NCBI GenBank assembly: GCA_966250335.1
Contig: CBINGZ010000011.1
Location: 62,001-126,000, forward strand
Source of the DNA: OLB7 sp966250335
GTDB lineage: Bacteria > Bacteroidota > Ignavibacteria > OLB7
DNA length: 64,000 nucleotides
Direction: 5' to 3'
The notes below the pieces were generated by a model, which made no database searches, was not told the DNA's origin, and was given only the letters and a program-made list of their open reading frames with translations. Shown here piece after piece: positions 8,733 through 17,200 of this stretch (positions are counted from its first letter, which is position 1; each line of letters begins with the position of its first letter). A program made the translations under genes and the position numbers.

Positions 8733-9419
8733 ATGAAACTTCTTCTCTTCGATATCGACGGCACGCTGATCCGCGTACGGCGCCGGGCGCATGAGCGGGC
8801 GCTGCGGGAGATCGTGAGCGAGGTCCTGGAGTACGACGGCCCCGTGCCGAAGAACGACCTTCACGGAAAGACCGATCGACAGATCTTCCTCGAATACGCC
8901 GACCTGCTCGGCCTTGAGCGGGCCGGGGTCGAGGCGCGTCTTCACCTCCTCGACGGCGTCATGTTCCAGGCGTGGGATCGTCACCTCACGGCGGAGACCG
9001 TCCATCTGCTGGAAGGGGTGCACGATCTGCTGGAGCGGCTCGCTCTCCGGGAGGATGCGGTTCTGGCGCTTCTCACCGGCAACCTTGAACGCTCGGCCCG
9101 CCGCAAGCTGGCGCCGCACGACCTCAACCGGTTCTTCCCCTTCGGCGCCTACGGTTCCGACGCCGTCGACAGGATCGATCTTCCTCCGATCGCGCTCGAC
9201 CGGGGCCGCGCCCTGCACGGCGACCGACTGGAGTACGAGCGGACCCTGATCATCGGCGACTCGCATCGCGATATTGCCTGCGCGAAGGCGTGGGGGATCA
9301 GTGTGCTGGCGGTTGCCACCGGATCGCTCACCGCCGAGGAACTGAGCGCATACGAGCCCGACTCGCTCTGCGATTCTCTGGTCGACGACCGGTACGTGTG
9401 GGAATTTCTGGAGCGGTGA
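8733..9419 (+). CDS. HAD superfamily phosphatase
   Basis: Hydrolase of 228 aa with all four HAD motifs: DIDGTL with nucleophile Asp8, LLTGN (motif II), a conserved Lys in ARRKLAPHDL, and IIGDSHRDIACAKAWG (motif IV), plus a helical cap inserted after motif I as in phosphoglycolate phosphatase-like enzymes. It starts 27 bp after ychF on the same strand. A small-molecule phosphatase role is expected; the substrate is unknown. Confidence 0.87.
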   Translation: MKLLLFDIDGTLIRVRRRAHERALREIVSEVLEYDGPVPKNDLHGKTDRQIFLEYADLLGLERAGVEARLHLLDGVMFQAWDRHLTAETVHLLEGVHDLLERLALREDAVLALLTGNLERSARRKLAPHDLNRFFPFGAYGSDAVDRIDLPPIALDRGRALHGDRLEYERTLIIGDSHRDIACAKAWGISVLAVATGSLTAEELSAYEPDSLCDSLVDDRYVWEFLER

Positions 9420-9474
9420 TCGAGATCATCCGCCGCCGGCCGCCTGTTCCTCCGGCATCTCTCTTTCCGCCTTC

Positions 9475-10716
9475 ATGAGACGAATCTTTCCTATCCCTGC
9501 CGTTTTCCTTCTTCTTCTTGTGGCGGCCTCGTTTCGCTCCGCGAACGCTCAGGTGCTTCCCGGGGTCGACGTTCTGGTCGAGAACGATTTCCGCGAGGTC
9601 GCGGGGAAGCGGGTGGGGCTCGTCGTCAACCAGACGTCGATCCGTCGCGATCCCCGGCAGACCACCGTCGATGCGTTCCTGGCGACCGACAGATGCGTTC
9701 TTACGGCTCTCTTCGCCCCGGAGCACGGGATCGACGGATCGGTCCTGGCCGGCGAGGATGTGGCGAACCGAACCTACAACGGCATCCCCGTCCACTCGCT
9801 CTACGGTCCCACCAAGAAGCCCACGCCATCGATGCTGAAGAACGTCGATGTGATGGTCTACGATATTCAGGATATCGGCGTCCGGAGCTACACCTTCATC
9901 TCCACCCTCGTGAAAGTGATGGAGGGATGCGCCGAGGCGGGGGTCCCGGTGGTCGTGCTCGACCGGCCGAACCCGATCGGCGGCGACGTGGTCGACGGCC
10001 CGGTGCTCGACACCGCCTTTCGTTCCTTCGTCGGCATCGTTCCCGTCCCCTACGTCTACGGCCTTACCGCCGGAGAGCTTGCGCTGATGGCGAACGAGGA
10101 GGGATGGCTTGCCGGCGGCGTGCGCTGCAAGCTGACGGTGGTCCGGGTGGAGGGATGGGAGCGGACGATGACATGGCGAGAGACCGGGCTCCCCTGGATT
10201 CCTCCCTCGCCGCATGTGCCGACGCCGGAGGCGGGGTTCGCGAACGCGGTGACCGGGGCGATAGGAGAGCTGGGAGTGGTGAGTGTCGGGATCGGATATA
10301 CCCTGCCGTTCGAGCTGATCGGCGCAACCTGGATCGACGGCGCCGATCTGGCCGCGCGGCTCAACGGGATGCGCGTTCCGGGGCTCTTCTTCAGGAAGAC
10401 TGCCTACAAGCCGTTCTACGGATGGGGAAAGGATCAGGTCTGCGGCGGCGTGCAGGTGATGAGGACGGGGGAGACGCCCGCGCCCTTCGCCGGGACCGTC
10501 GCTCTTCTGACCGTGCTGCGCGACGCCTACCCGGCGCGCAATCTCATCCCCCCCGATACTTCCTCGAAATGGAACATGTTCGACAAGGTCTGCGGCGGCG
10601 ACGGCCTCAGACGCGCCCTGGCGGCCGGGCGTTCGTACGAACAGATCGTGGAAGGATGGAATGACGGGCTGCGGCGATATCTCTCGCGACGCGAGGAGTA
10701 TCTTCTCTACGAATAG
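9475..10716 (+). CDS. namZ: exo-beta-N-acetylmuramidase NamZ family (DUF1343)
   Basis: Exported 413-aa protein of the DUF1343 family, which in Bacteroidetes releases N-acetylmuramic acid from peptidoglycan fragments. A signal peptide covers residues 1-25 (IPAVFLLLLVAASF, then ANAQ). Family segments visible are VGLVVNQTS, LFAPEHGIDG, VHSLYGPTKKP, VYDIQDIGVRSYTFI and VVLDRPNPIGG. Length is normal. It is the last gene of a same-direction run (ychF, HAD, namZ) and converges on the cytochrome-oxidase genes. A role in cell-wall recycling or degradation is inferred from the family. Confidence 0.9.
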   Translation: MRRIFPIPAVFLLLLVAASFRSANAQVLPGVDVLVENDFREVAGKRVGLVVNQTSIRRDPRQTTVDAFLATDRCVLTALFAPEHGIDGSVLAGEDVANRTYNGIPVHSLYGPTKKPTPSMLKNVDVMVYDIQDIGVRSYTFISTLVKVMEGCAEAGVPVVVLDRPNPIGGDVVDGPVLDTAFRSFVGIVPVPYVYGLTAGELALMANEEGWLAGGVRCKLTVVRVEGWERTMTWRETGLPWIPPSPHVPTPEAGFANAVTGAIGELGVVSVGIGYTLPFELIGATWIDGADLAARLNGMRVPGLFFRKTAYKPFYGWGKDQVCGGVQVMRTGETPAPFAGTVALLTVLRDAYPARNLIPPDTSSKWNMFDKVCGGDGLRRALAAGRSYEQIVEGWNDGLRRYLSRREEYLLYE

Positions 10717-10747
10717 AAGAGCAGGGGGAGGGGAACGGGAACCGGGA

Positions 10748-10939
10748 TCACTGCCAGTCGCTCATGATCGAGACGGCAAGAAAGGTGACACCGATGAGAA
10801 ACGCGAGGAAGATGGCGCCGAGAACGACATAGACGACACGGTGATCCGCGCGCGACGTCTCCTCCTCCTTCGGAACCGGGCCGTGACCGTTCAGATGCGG
10901 ACGGCCCGGCCCTGCTGTCTCCTTGAAGGGATCATCCAC
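10748..10939 (-). CDS. small single-helix membrane protein, oxidase-linked
   Basis: A 63-aa protein with a polar, Pro/Glu-rich N-terminal half and one membrane helix (residues ~35-57, VVYVVLGAIFLAFLIGVTFL). It begins with GTG 10939, four bases after the stop of the subunit IV gene, so it is almost certainly in the same transcript. I do not recognise a family. Position and topology suggest an accessory or assembly component of the heme-copper oxidase. Confidence 0.6.
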   Translation of the reverse strand: MDDPFKETAGPGRPHLNGHGPVPKEEETSRADHRVVYVVLGAIFLAFLIGVTFLAVSIMSDWQ

Positions 10940-10943
10940 CCGC

Positions 10944-11306
10944 TTACTCGTGATGGAGGTTCAGCGCTCTGGGAGGAGCCTTCAGCTCGGAGGCGGGGGT
11001 GTAGTGGGTCAGTTCATACGCCACCACAGCCACGGCGAAGCTTACAAGGATCATCGGCACCGCGGCGATCACCGTCAGGATGATATTGTCGTACTTCAGG
11101 TGCATGAAGTAGAGCGCCACCAGGATCGCCTTCCCGAACGCCATCAGCAGCAGCGTGATCACCATCAGCGCCGGGTTATGGATGAAGAACGGAATGAACG
11201 TCACCACGACCTCGGCGATCGTGACCACCAGAAGAATCCAGAACACCGCCATGTAGTTGGGATGGTGATGTTCCTCCGAATGCGAAAGAGCGTGTGCCTC
11301 AGCCAT
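10944..11306 (-). CDS. cytochrome c oxidase subunit IV-like protein
   Basis: A 120-aa membrane protein with a His-rich N-terminus (SEEHHHPNY) and three predicted helices (around residues 18-42, 47-70 and 77-100), matching the prokaryotic COX4/CyoD-like family. ALYFMHLKYD between helices two and three is typical of that family. It lies 98 bp after coxC. A longer frame continues upstream to 11924, but that part overlaps coxC in another frame and is a shadow; ATG 11306 is the natural start. Probably stabilises the terminal oxidase in the inner membrane. Confidence 0.82.
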   Translation of the reverse strand: MAEAHALSHSEEHHHPNYMAVFWILLVVTIAEVVVTFIPFFIHNPALMVITLLLMAFGKAILVALYFMHLKYDNIILTVIAAVPMILVSFAVAVVAYELTHYTPASELKAPPRALNLHHE

Positions 11307-11331
11307 GAATCGATGTGCGATATTGGTGTTG

Positions 11332-11401
11332 TCCGGCGGAAGCTGCTTCCGCCGGAGAGGTTCTGTTCGTTCAAGGGGATGACCCCCGTCCCGTACGGGG
11401 G
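11332..11401. other. two hairpins between coxC and subunit IV gene
   Basis: TCCGGCGGAAGC (11332-11343) and GCTTCCGCCGGA (11345-11356) form a near-continuous 25-base palindrome. CCCCCGT (11383-11389) and ACGGGGG (11395-11401) form a second stem. Both lie in the 98-bp gap inside the oxidase operon and may reduce read-through or protect the upstream mRNA. Neither has a T-tract. Confidence 0.55.
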
Positions 11402-11404
11402 AGG

Positions 11405-12013
11405 TCAGATGAGGTAGACGAGCGTAAAGAGGATGATCCAGACCAGATCGACGAAGTGCCAGTAGAGCCCCGCGATCTCCAGATGGGTGAAGTTCTCCGC
11501 CGTGTACCTGTTCGATTTCGCCAGGACCGACAGCAGATAGACGACGCCGCAGAAGACGTGGAAGCCGTGGAACCCGGTCAGGATGAAGAAGGTGGCGTCG
11601 AAGAGGCTGCGCGACATTCCCATGCCGAGCCCGCCGATCAGATGGCTGTACTCGTAGACCTGCCCCATCAGGAAGAGGAAGCCCCCGAGCGCCGTAAGTG
11701 CCAGCCACATCCGCATCTTCGCCCTGTCGCCGCGCTGGATCGCCGCGATCGACTGCACCATGGTCACCGACGAGCAGATCAGAAGGAAGGTCATGACGGC
11801 GGTCAGGGAGATACCGAGGACCTCCGACGGCACCGGCCACATGCTCCCCTGACCGATGCGGAGCCCCAGATAGGCGGCGAACATCGTAAAGAACATCATG
11901 GCGTCCTGTGCCAGGAAGAGCCACATGAACATCTTCCAGTTGCTTGTCTTGGTAGGTGTGTTCGGGAGAGTGTTCTCGTCGAAAAACCTGCCGACGTAGA
12001 CTGCTCGACTCAT
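11405..12013 (-). CDS. coxC: cytochrome c oxidase subunit III
   Basis: Integral membrane subunit of the heme-copper oxidase, 202 aa. Five helices are predicted, and conserved family segments are visible: SNWKMFMWLFLAQDAMMF near residue 24, GQVYEY mid-protein, FILTGFHGFHVFCGVVYL, and the C-terminal GLYWHFVDLVWIILFTLVYL. The length fits the five-helix bacterial form. Start ATG 12013 lies downstream of a plausible Bacteroidota-type promoter. Subunits I and II are absent from this window, so this is a split oxidase locus or a second set. Confidence 0.92.
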   Translation of the reverse strand: MSRAVYVGRFFDENTLPNTPTKTSNWKMFMWLFLAQDAMMFFTMFAAYLGLRIGQGSMWPVPSEVLGISLTAVMTFLLICSSVTMVQSIAAIQRGDRAKMRMWLALTALGGFLFLMGQVYEYSHLIGGLGMGMSRSLFDATFFILTGFHGFHVFCGVVYLLSVLAKSNRYTAENFTHLEIAGLYWHFVDLVWIILFTLVYLI

Positions 12014-12048
12014 AAATCGGTTCGGATTTGGTGAACGAATCTGACCGC

Positions 12049-12081
12049 CAAATTTAACAAAGTGTGCGCCTATTTGGAAAA
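12049..12081 (-). promoter_or_regulatory. candidate Bacteroidota-type promoter of coxC
   Basis: On the minus strand TAAATTTG (12049-12056) matches the TAnnTTTG -7 element. TTTTC (12077-12081) lies 20 bases upstream where TTTG is expected. The start of coxC is about 30 bases beyond the implied start site. The -33 element is imperfect. Confidence 0.45.
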
Positions 12082-12111
12082 GGTTCTTTACAAACGGCGA
12101 AAAAAAGGGGG

Positions 12112-13050
12112 TTAGAACCCGACCCGCAGGGTCAGTGATCCCACCGGCCTGATACGGCCGTCCGGGAAGAGGGCGCCGTGCGATTCCATCGTGATCCGCG
12201 CGTTGTATCTGCCGGCGGTGAAAGCCGCGTCGAGCATGCTCACGATATGGTTCAGGATCACCACCGTCAGGAGCGTTTCGGACGTGCTGTAGAAGCTGTT
12301 GGCATCGGCCCGCATCCCGGTGTAGGTCTTGTTCCTTCCGGAGACGCGGGAGGGGTCGTAGATCGCCGAGTCGCCGTTCAGGTTGTGGTCGTCCCAGCCG
12401 GCCCGGTACTGGACATATTTCCCCACCTGCTCGTAGTACTGCTGTTCGCCGTGGTTCGGCAGGGTGTGGGAGAATCCCTCGTTCACCCCACGCTCCAGAA
12501 CCCTCAGGGTGTCGAAGTCGACCCGATCCCACGGGTTCTCCGTCGGGATGTCCGATCTGTAGACCGAGAGGAGCGCCCGTTCGATCCCGGCCTTGTCGAC
12601 CGAGGAGTCGGGCCAGCTCCGGTAGGTGGCGGCGATCCAGTCGATGTAGCGGGTGACGTCCCAGTGGTCGTCGGCATAATGCTCGAACGCGGTCGTCGCC
12701 TCGGCTCCCTTCGCGTCGTAGATCAGATAGCCCGTCCAGCCCGCCGCCTCGACCACCGCGTAGAGTGCGGTCCGCCACCACGGCGCCTCGGCATAGATCT
12801 GACCGGCGCCCGGCAGGATCGCCGAGAGCCCGCCGGCCAGCCAGACCGATTTGCGCGGAATCACCTGAATCCCGATCGAGTCGTCGGCGAACGGCGCCCG
12901 GTCGGAAGGGGCGTCGGTCGGCAGGGGAGGGAGCGCGAAATCGACGGCGAGAACGCCGGTCGGCCCGGTCGGAGGAGGAGGCGCGGGGGTGACGGCCCGG
13001 GCGACCGCCGGAAGCAGCAGGAGAAGAAGCGCGGAAAAGGAGAGTCTCAT
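12112..13050 (-). CDS. DUF5683-like membrane/envelope protein
   Basis: A 312-aa protein with a signal peptide (LSFSALLLLLLPAVARA), then a Pro-rich linker. Next comes RKSVWLAGGLSAILPGAGQ plus a following hydrophobic helix (around residues 65-105), which is the core of DUF5683 proteins found in Bacteroidota. The C-terminal 200 residues are polar with Tyr-rich stretches and end in Phe (LTLRVGF), which may indicate outer-membrane contact. I place the start at ATG 13050, where the signal peptide begins, rather than at the open frame from 13119. The function of the family is unknown. Confidence 0.65.
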   Translation of the reverse strand: MRLSFSALLLLLLPAVARAVTPAPPPPTGPTGVLAVDFALPPLPTDAPSDRAPFADDSIGIQVIPRKSVWLAGGLSAILPGAGQIYAEAPWWRTALYAVVEAAGWTGYLIYDAKGAEATTAFEHYADDHWDVTRYIDWIAATYRSWPDSSVDKAGIERALLSVYRSDIPTENPWDRVDFDTLRVLERGVNEGFSHTLPNHGEQQYYEQVGKYVQYRAGWDDHNLNGDSAIYDPSRVSGRNKTYTGMRADANSFYSTSETLLTVVILNHIVSMLDAAFTAGRYNARITMESHGALFPDGRIRPVGSLTLRVGF

Positions 13051-13115
13051 TCGGATACGTTTTCCGTAGGGATGCCGGTTGGGACGTCCTAACATAAACC
13101 GGACCTGCTCACGGT

Positions 13116-13559
13116 TCAAGTGGAAATCGGTCGATCCCCCGCGCCCGGCTCGCCGATCACAAGCCGCACGAGCGCGGTCCGGCGTATCATCCCGGTCGCG
13201 ATGATCCCCAGGGCGGCGCCGACCCCGTCGGCGATCCAGTCGTAGATGTCGGCGTGACGCCCCGGTACGAACGACTGGTGGATCTCGTCAAGTCCGCCGT
13301 AGATGAAGCAGAAGAGGAAGGCGGCGACCGCCTGCGCGGGGAAGCTCCGCTCCGGCATCAGCCAGCGGGTTGCGCGGAGCGCCAGAACCCCCATCAGCGC
13401 GTAGGCGGCGGCGTGGGCCACCTTGTCTCCCCATTCGAAGACGAAATCCGGGGCGGGGGGCTCCCCCATCGCGCTCACGATGTAGATCGCGGCGCAGTAG
13501 GCGAGCACGGGGCCGACCCGCAGGATGGTCTCTCCGATTCTTCCGGTCTCTCTGGTCAT
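13116..13559 (-). CDS. VanZ-like family membrane protein
   Basis: A 147-aa inner-membrane protein with four hydrophobic segments (about residues 14-30, 48-64, 73-90 and 109-126). It has the VanZ-family signature DKVAHAAAYALMGVLA followed by GGLDEIHQSFVPGRHADIYDW. VanZ-like proteins are linked to glycopeptide tolerance in enterococci, but the general function is unknown. Its ATG overlaps the stop of nnr by four bases, indicating translational coupling. Confidence 0.88.
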   Translation of the reverse strand: MTRETGRIGETILRVGPVLAYCAAIYIVSAMGEPPAPDFVFEWGDKVAHAAAYALMGVLALRATRWLMPERSFPAQAVAAFLFCFIYGGLDEIHQSFVPGRHADIYDWIADGVGAALGIIATGMIRRTALVRLVIGEPGAGDRPIST

Positions 13560-15112
13560 GCCGATGTCAGGCTCCGATAGGCTGCGGGAATGTGCGCTAT
13601 GATATCCGTGGCGATCATCGACCGTACCGATCCGGCGGCAACCGCCAGATCCGCCGCGAGGCCGTGAAGGTAGACGGCGGCGAGCGCGGCGTTGAGAGCG
13701 GCATCGGGGGTCTTCCCGAGCTGGGCGAGAAGGGAGACGATCATGCCGGTCAGCACGTCGCCGGTTCCCCCCGTCGCCATGCCGGGGTTTCCGGTCGGGT
13801 TGATCCGGACGCGGCCGTCGGGGGAGGCGACGACGGTCGGCGCTCCCTTCAGCACCACGATCCCGTCGATCGTCCGGGCCGCATCGCGCGCGGCCGACAG
13901 CGGGTCGCTCGCAATGATCTCCTTCGTCGATCCCGTCAGCCGCGCCAGCTCGCCGTAATGCGGTGTGATCACCATGTCGCTCTTCCTCCCGGCAAGAGCT
14001 TCGGCGTTACCGGCATAGGCGTTCAGTCCGTCCGCGTCGAGCACGACGGGATCTGCCGTTCGGGCGATCAGGTCGCGGACGAAGCCGGCGGCGCCGGGGG
14101 CTCTGGAGAGTCCCGGTCCGATCGCCACGGCGTCGAACGAGTCGATCTCATCGCCCAGAGAGGCGAGCGCGTCGGCGGCGAACGCTCCTTCCTCTCCCGA
14201 TACGAGATATCTCGTCATGATTTCGGGGGGGATCGCGCTCCCCCGGGCCGACTCCGGCAGCGCCAGCACGGTCAGACCGCAGCCGGTTCGCACCGCGGCG
14301 GTCGCCGTCATGAGGGCGGCGCCGGTCATCCCGCGCGAGCCGGCGCATACAAGTATCCTTCCACGATCATATTTGTGGCGGGTCCGGTCGACGGCGGGGA
14401 GGAGGGTCGAGATATCCTCGGCGTCGATCAGTCGGGTGGGAGCGTCGGCGTAGAGGTGGGGGGGTGTTCCGATCGGGATCACCGTGACGGTCCCCGCGTG
14501 ATCGGGGCCGTCGTTCAGCAGCAGGCCGGGCTTCAGCGCCGCCATGGTCGCCGTGGCGGCGGCACGGACGGTGATCGTGCCGGCGACCCCGGTATTGGAA
14601 TCGAGACCGGTGGGGATGTCGATCGCGAGAACGGGGGCTGCCGTGTCGTTGATCCAGGCGGTCGCTTCCGCGTGCAGGCCACGCAGTTCTCCGCCGGCGC
14701 CGGTTCCCAGGATCGCGTCGACGACGGCATCGTAGCGACCGCGGCGTCCCGCCTCGATCTCCTCGTTGAATCTGCTCCACGATATCAGCGCCTCCGGCAT
14801 GTACGCCGCCACAATCGCATGCTGGAGCGCCGCATCGCCGGTGAGTTCCGCTGCGGGGGCTATCAGCAGGCACTCCACGACGGCGCCGGCGGCGTGGGCA
14901 TGGCGGGCGAGCGTAAGTCCGTCGCCGCCGTTGTTCCCCTTGCCGCAGACGACCGCGATACGGCGTCCCCGGAGCGAGCCGAGCATCCGTTCCAGGACCG
15001 TGCACGCGCCCGCCGCAGCATTCTCCATCAGGACGGGACCGGGGATCCCCAGGTCGGCGATCGCGCGCCGGTCGGCTTCCCGCATCTGCGCTGAGGTGAG
15101 AACCGGGGTCAT
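13556..15112 (-). CDS. nnr: bifunctional NAD(P)H-hydrate repair enzyme
   Basis: A 518-aa metabolite-repair protein. The N-terminal YjeF_N epimerase domain (residues ~1-210) includes VLMENAAAG, VVCGKGNNGGDGL and AIDIPTGLDSNTG. The C-terminal ADP-dependent dehydratase (CARKD) domain (~230-515) includes KYDRGRILVCAGS, VVLKGAPTVVA and NPGMATGGTGDVLTG. Together they re-form NAD(P)H from its S- and R-hydrates. Length is normal for the fused enzyme. A TACGATAT motif (15150-15157) lies 38 bases upstream. Confidence 0.96.
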   Translation of the reverse strand: MTPVLTSAQMREADRRAIADLGIPGPVLMENAAAGACTVLERMLGSLRGRRIAVVCGKGNNGGDGLTLARHAHAAGAVVECLLIAPAAELTGDAALQHAIVAAYMPEALISWSRFNEEIEAGRRGRYDAVVDAILGTGAGGELRGLHAEATAWINDTAAPVLAIDIPTGLDSNTGVAGTITVRAAATATMAALKPGLLLNDGPDHAGTVTVIPIGTPPHLYADAPTRLIDAEDISTLLPAVDRTRHKYDRGRILVCAGSRGMTGAALMTATAAVRTGCGLTVLALPESARGSAIPPEIMTRYLVSGEEGAFAADALASLGDEIDSFDAVAIGPGLSRAPGAAGFVRDLIARTADPVVLDADGLNAYAGNAEALAGRKSDMVITPHYGELARLTGSTKEIIASDPLSAARDAARTIDGIVVLKGAPTVVASPDGRVRINPTGNPGMATGGTGDVLTGMIVSLLAQLGKTPDAALNAALAAVYLHGLAADLAVAAGSVRSMIATDIIAHIPAAYRSLTSA

Positions 15113-15181
15113 GGGATGATCCTGCGGATGGGAATATGTTTCATTGTCTTACGATATTGTCCGGGTGGAGGAGGAAAGGGA

Positions 15182-15937
15182 TCATGCCGGGATGAAGGGA
15201 GCCATGTCGAACGTCGAGGCGCCCGTATCTCCCTGCGACATATCCTTCGCGACCGTCATCGCCGCGACCCGGGCCGCGCCCGAGGCGAGGAGAACTTCGC
15301 CGCACATGTTGAGCGTCGCCCCCGTGGTGCAGACGTCGTCGCAGAGGATGAACGATCCGCCGTCGATCGCCCCGTTCCTTCCCGCGGCGAACGCGTCGCG
15401 GATGTTCGCCTTCCGTTCCGACGCCGTCAGCCGGGTCTGGCTCCGCGCATGGCGTCCGCGCAGCAGCAGGGAGGACTCCACCGGCAGCCCGAAGACCTCG
15501 GCCACTCCCTTCGCCACCGCCTCCGCCTGATTGTATCCCCGTTCCCGTCTGCGCGCTCTGTGCTGCGGCACGGGGATCACCGCGTCGGCGTTCTCGAAGA
15601 GCCTGAACAGACTCATCGCCCCGCCGAGTTCTCGGCCCAGCTCGACGCCGAGATCACGGCAGCCTCGGTACTTCACCGCATGGATCAGCGCCTGCACGGG
15701 GCTTTCGCTTCTGAAGGCGTAGAGCGAGCCGATCGCCGCCAGCGCCAGCTCGTCGCCGCCGAAGGCGCCGGCCAGTTCCTGATAGATCTCTCTGGGAAAC
15801 GGCGCCGGTTCCAGCGAGGCGCGGCACGCGGCGCAGTAGTGGCGCTCCGCGGCCGAAAGGGGTGCGTCGCACGAGGGACAGAGCGCGGGGGCGATCAGAT
15901 GGAGGAGATCACGGCCGAGGCGCGAATATATCGTCAT
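15182..15937 (-). CDS. comF: ComF family phosphoribosyltransferase-like protein
   Basis: A 251-aa ComF/GntX-type protein. The N-terminus has a four-Cys zinc-ribbon, CPSCDAPLSAAERHYCAAC (residues ~18-36), followed by the amidophosphoribosyl-transferase-like fold. Visible are VIPVPQHRARRRERGYNQA and the PRPP loop ILCDDVCTTGATL near residue 210. In competent bacteria ComF helps single-stranded DNA uptake; elsewhere its role is unclear. It lies 70 bp upstream of nnr on the same strand. Confidence 0.9.
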   Translation of the reverse strand: MTIYSRLGRDLLHLIAPALCPSCDAPLSAAERHYCAACRASLEPAPFPREIYQELAGAFGGDELALAAIGSLYAFRSESPVQALIHAVKYRGCRDLGVELGRELGGAMSLFRLFENADAVIPVPQHRARRRERGYNQAEAVAKGVAEVFGLPVESSLLLRGRHARSQTRLTASERKANIRDAFAAGRNGAIDGGSFILCDDVCTTGATLNMCGEVLLASGAARVAAMTVAKDMSQGDTGASTFDMAPFIPA

Positions 15938-15976
15938 GGTTCATTTCCGGTGGTGGTGGTTCGGATGCCGCGGGGC

Positions 15977-16004
15977 GCTCCGGCGGGGATGATCCCGCCG
16001 GAGC
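15977..16004. terminator. hairpin terminator between lipoprotein gene and comF
   Basis: GCTCCGGCGGG (15977-15987) and CCCGCCGGAGC (15994-16004) form a perfect 11-bp stem with a 6-base loop, 57 bases past the stop of the upstream minus-strand lipoprotein gene. There is no T-tract, so its strength is uncertain. Confidence 0.6.
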
Positions 16005-16060
16005 ATCTCCGCGATCGTATTCCGGAAACGAATGGAGCGGGCGTCTATTTGACGCGTCGG

Positions 16061-17110
16061 TTACTTCAGCGAGATCGAGGAGATCATCTTCTCGAACGCC
16101 GGCTGATAGAGTTCCGTCTGCGGCTGGAACCAGTTCACCGTGATCCGATAGAGATTGCTCCCCTTCATCACGAAGTACGCGCGGCTGGAGACGTCGCGCG
16201 CGCCGCTGTAGTTGAAGACGTAGCCCTTCTGCCCGCCGATCGTCGCCGAGCCCGGGGCGCGTCCGCCGTAGTTCTTCTTGGTCTCGTTCACGATCTTGTC
16301 GAGCTCGACCCCCTTCGGGTCCAGCACGTCGATCTGCACGTAGGAGTCGATACGGGTGCCGATGAATCGCATCGAGCTCTTCGCGCCGGAAGCGCCCGCG
16401 CTGGTGGCGTTGAAGTTCGCCGGGTAGCTCACGCTGTAGCCCTGGCCGCTGTGCGACTTCGTCTCGGCGGCGGGGGGATCGACGACGATCGAATCGCGGA
16501 CGACGCCGCCGGTCGTGTCGCCGGTCGGGACCGGAGCGGCGGCGACGGCTCCGGGACGGAACGACGCGCGCGCGGAGTCGAACACCGTCTTGTAGTCGGC
16601 GAAGTTGCCGATCACGCCGGTCTCCAGCACGGTGATCACATTACCGTTGACCACGTAGAGCCGCTCCGCCGTGAAGTTCGTCTCCTCCACCGGGAAGGTG
16701 TAGGAGAGCTTCTTGGCGGCCGCCCCGTTGACCTGGATATCCTCCGGACCCTTGACGATCCCTGGGTCCTCGAACCTGTTGTTCTTGAACTCGCTGATCG
16801 CGCTGTCGAGCGCCGACTCCCCTCCCATGAACGCCTCGATCTGGATCTTCGCTCCCGTCTCGCCGTTCGGCGTATATCGCATGAAGCCGTCGTACACCTG
16901 CGAGCTGGAGAGGAAGAGGGCGCTGGTTCCCTGCTGCGCGGGGGAGGCGGCCCACTCCTTCGGATAGCGCACGGCGAAGCCCAGCAGCGGGTCCACATAC
17001 TCGGTGTACCCGGTAACGGTCACAGGCTTCGACTCGTTGCTGTCGCCGCACCCGACCACGGCGACCGACAGGGCGGCGACGGGTAGAAGAATCGGGACGA
17101 ATCGTTTCAT
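16061..17110 (-). CDS. lipoprotein with two PsbP/LpqN-like domains
   Basis: Unassigned 349-aa lipoprotein with a signal peptide and lipobox ALSVAVVGC (Cys21). Two similar halves can be seen. The first (about 40-185) contains LLGFAVRYPKEWAAS and ends with FDSARASFRP. The second (about 225-349) contains GQGYSVSYPANFNAT and ends FEKMISSISLK. Both begin with the aromatic-x-V-x-YPxxW/F motif of the PsbP/Mog1 fold (PsbP, LpqN, DcrB-like). A Pro/Thr/Asp-rich linker joins them. Probably anchored in the envelope; function unknown. Confidence 0.6.
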   Translation of the reverse strand: MKRFVPILLPVAALSVAVVGCGDSNESKPVTVTGYTEYVDPLLGFAVRYPKEWAASPAQQGTSALFLSSSQVYDGFMRYTPNGETGAKIQIEAFMGGESALDSAISEFKNNRFEDPGIVKGPEDIQVNGAAAKKLSYTFPVEETNFTAERLYVVNGNVITVLETGVIGNFADYKTVFDSARASFRPGAVAAAPVPTGDTTGGVVRDSIVVDPPAAETKSHSGQGYSVSYPANFNATSAGASGAKSSMRFIGTRIDSYVQIDVLDPKGVELDKIVNETKKNYGGRAPGSATIGGQKGYVFNYSGARDVSSRAYFVMKGSNLYRITVNWFQPQTELYQPAFEKMISSISLK

Positions 17111-17200
17111 AAGGCGTTCAACTCCACGGATGGTTCCTGTATTGTGCGACGCGGCGCGGCGGCCGTGCCCTTGCTCCCGCGAAACTACAACCTCCCCGCC

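Noticed and set aside
15116..17086. 656-codon plus-strand frame across comF and the lipoprotein gene
   Set aside because: Spans two recognised minus-strand genes and a terminator; no domain.
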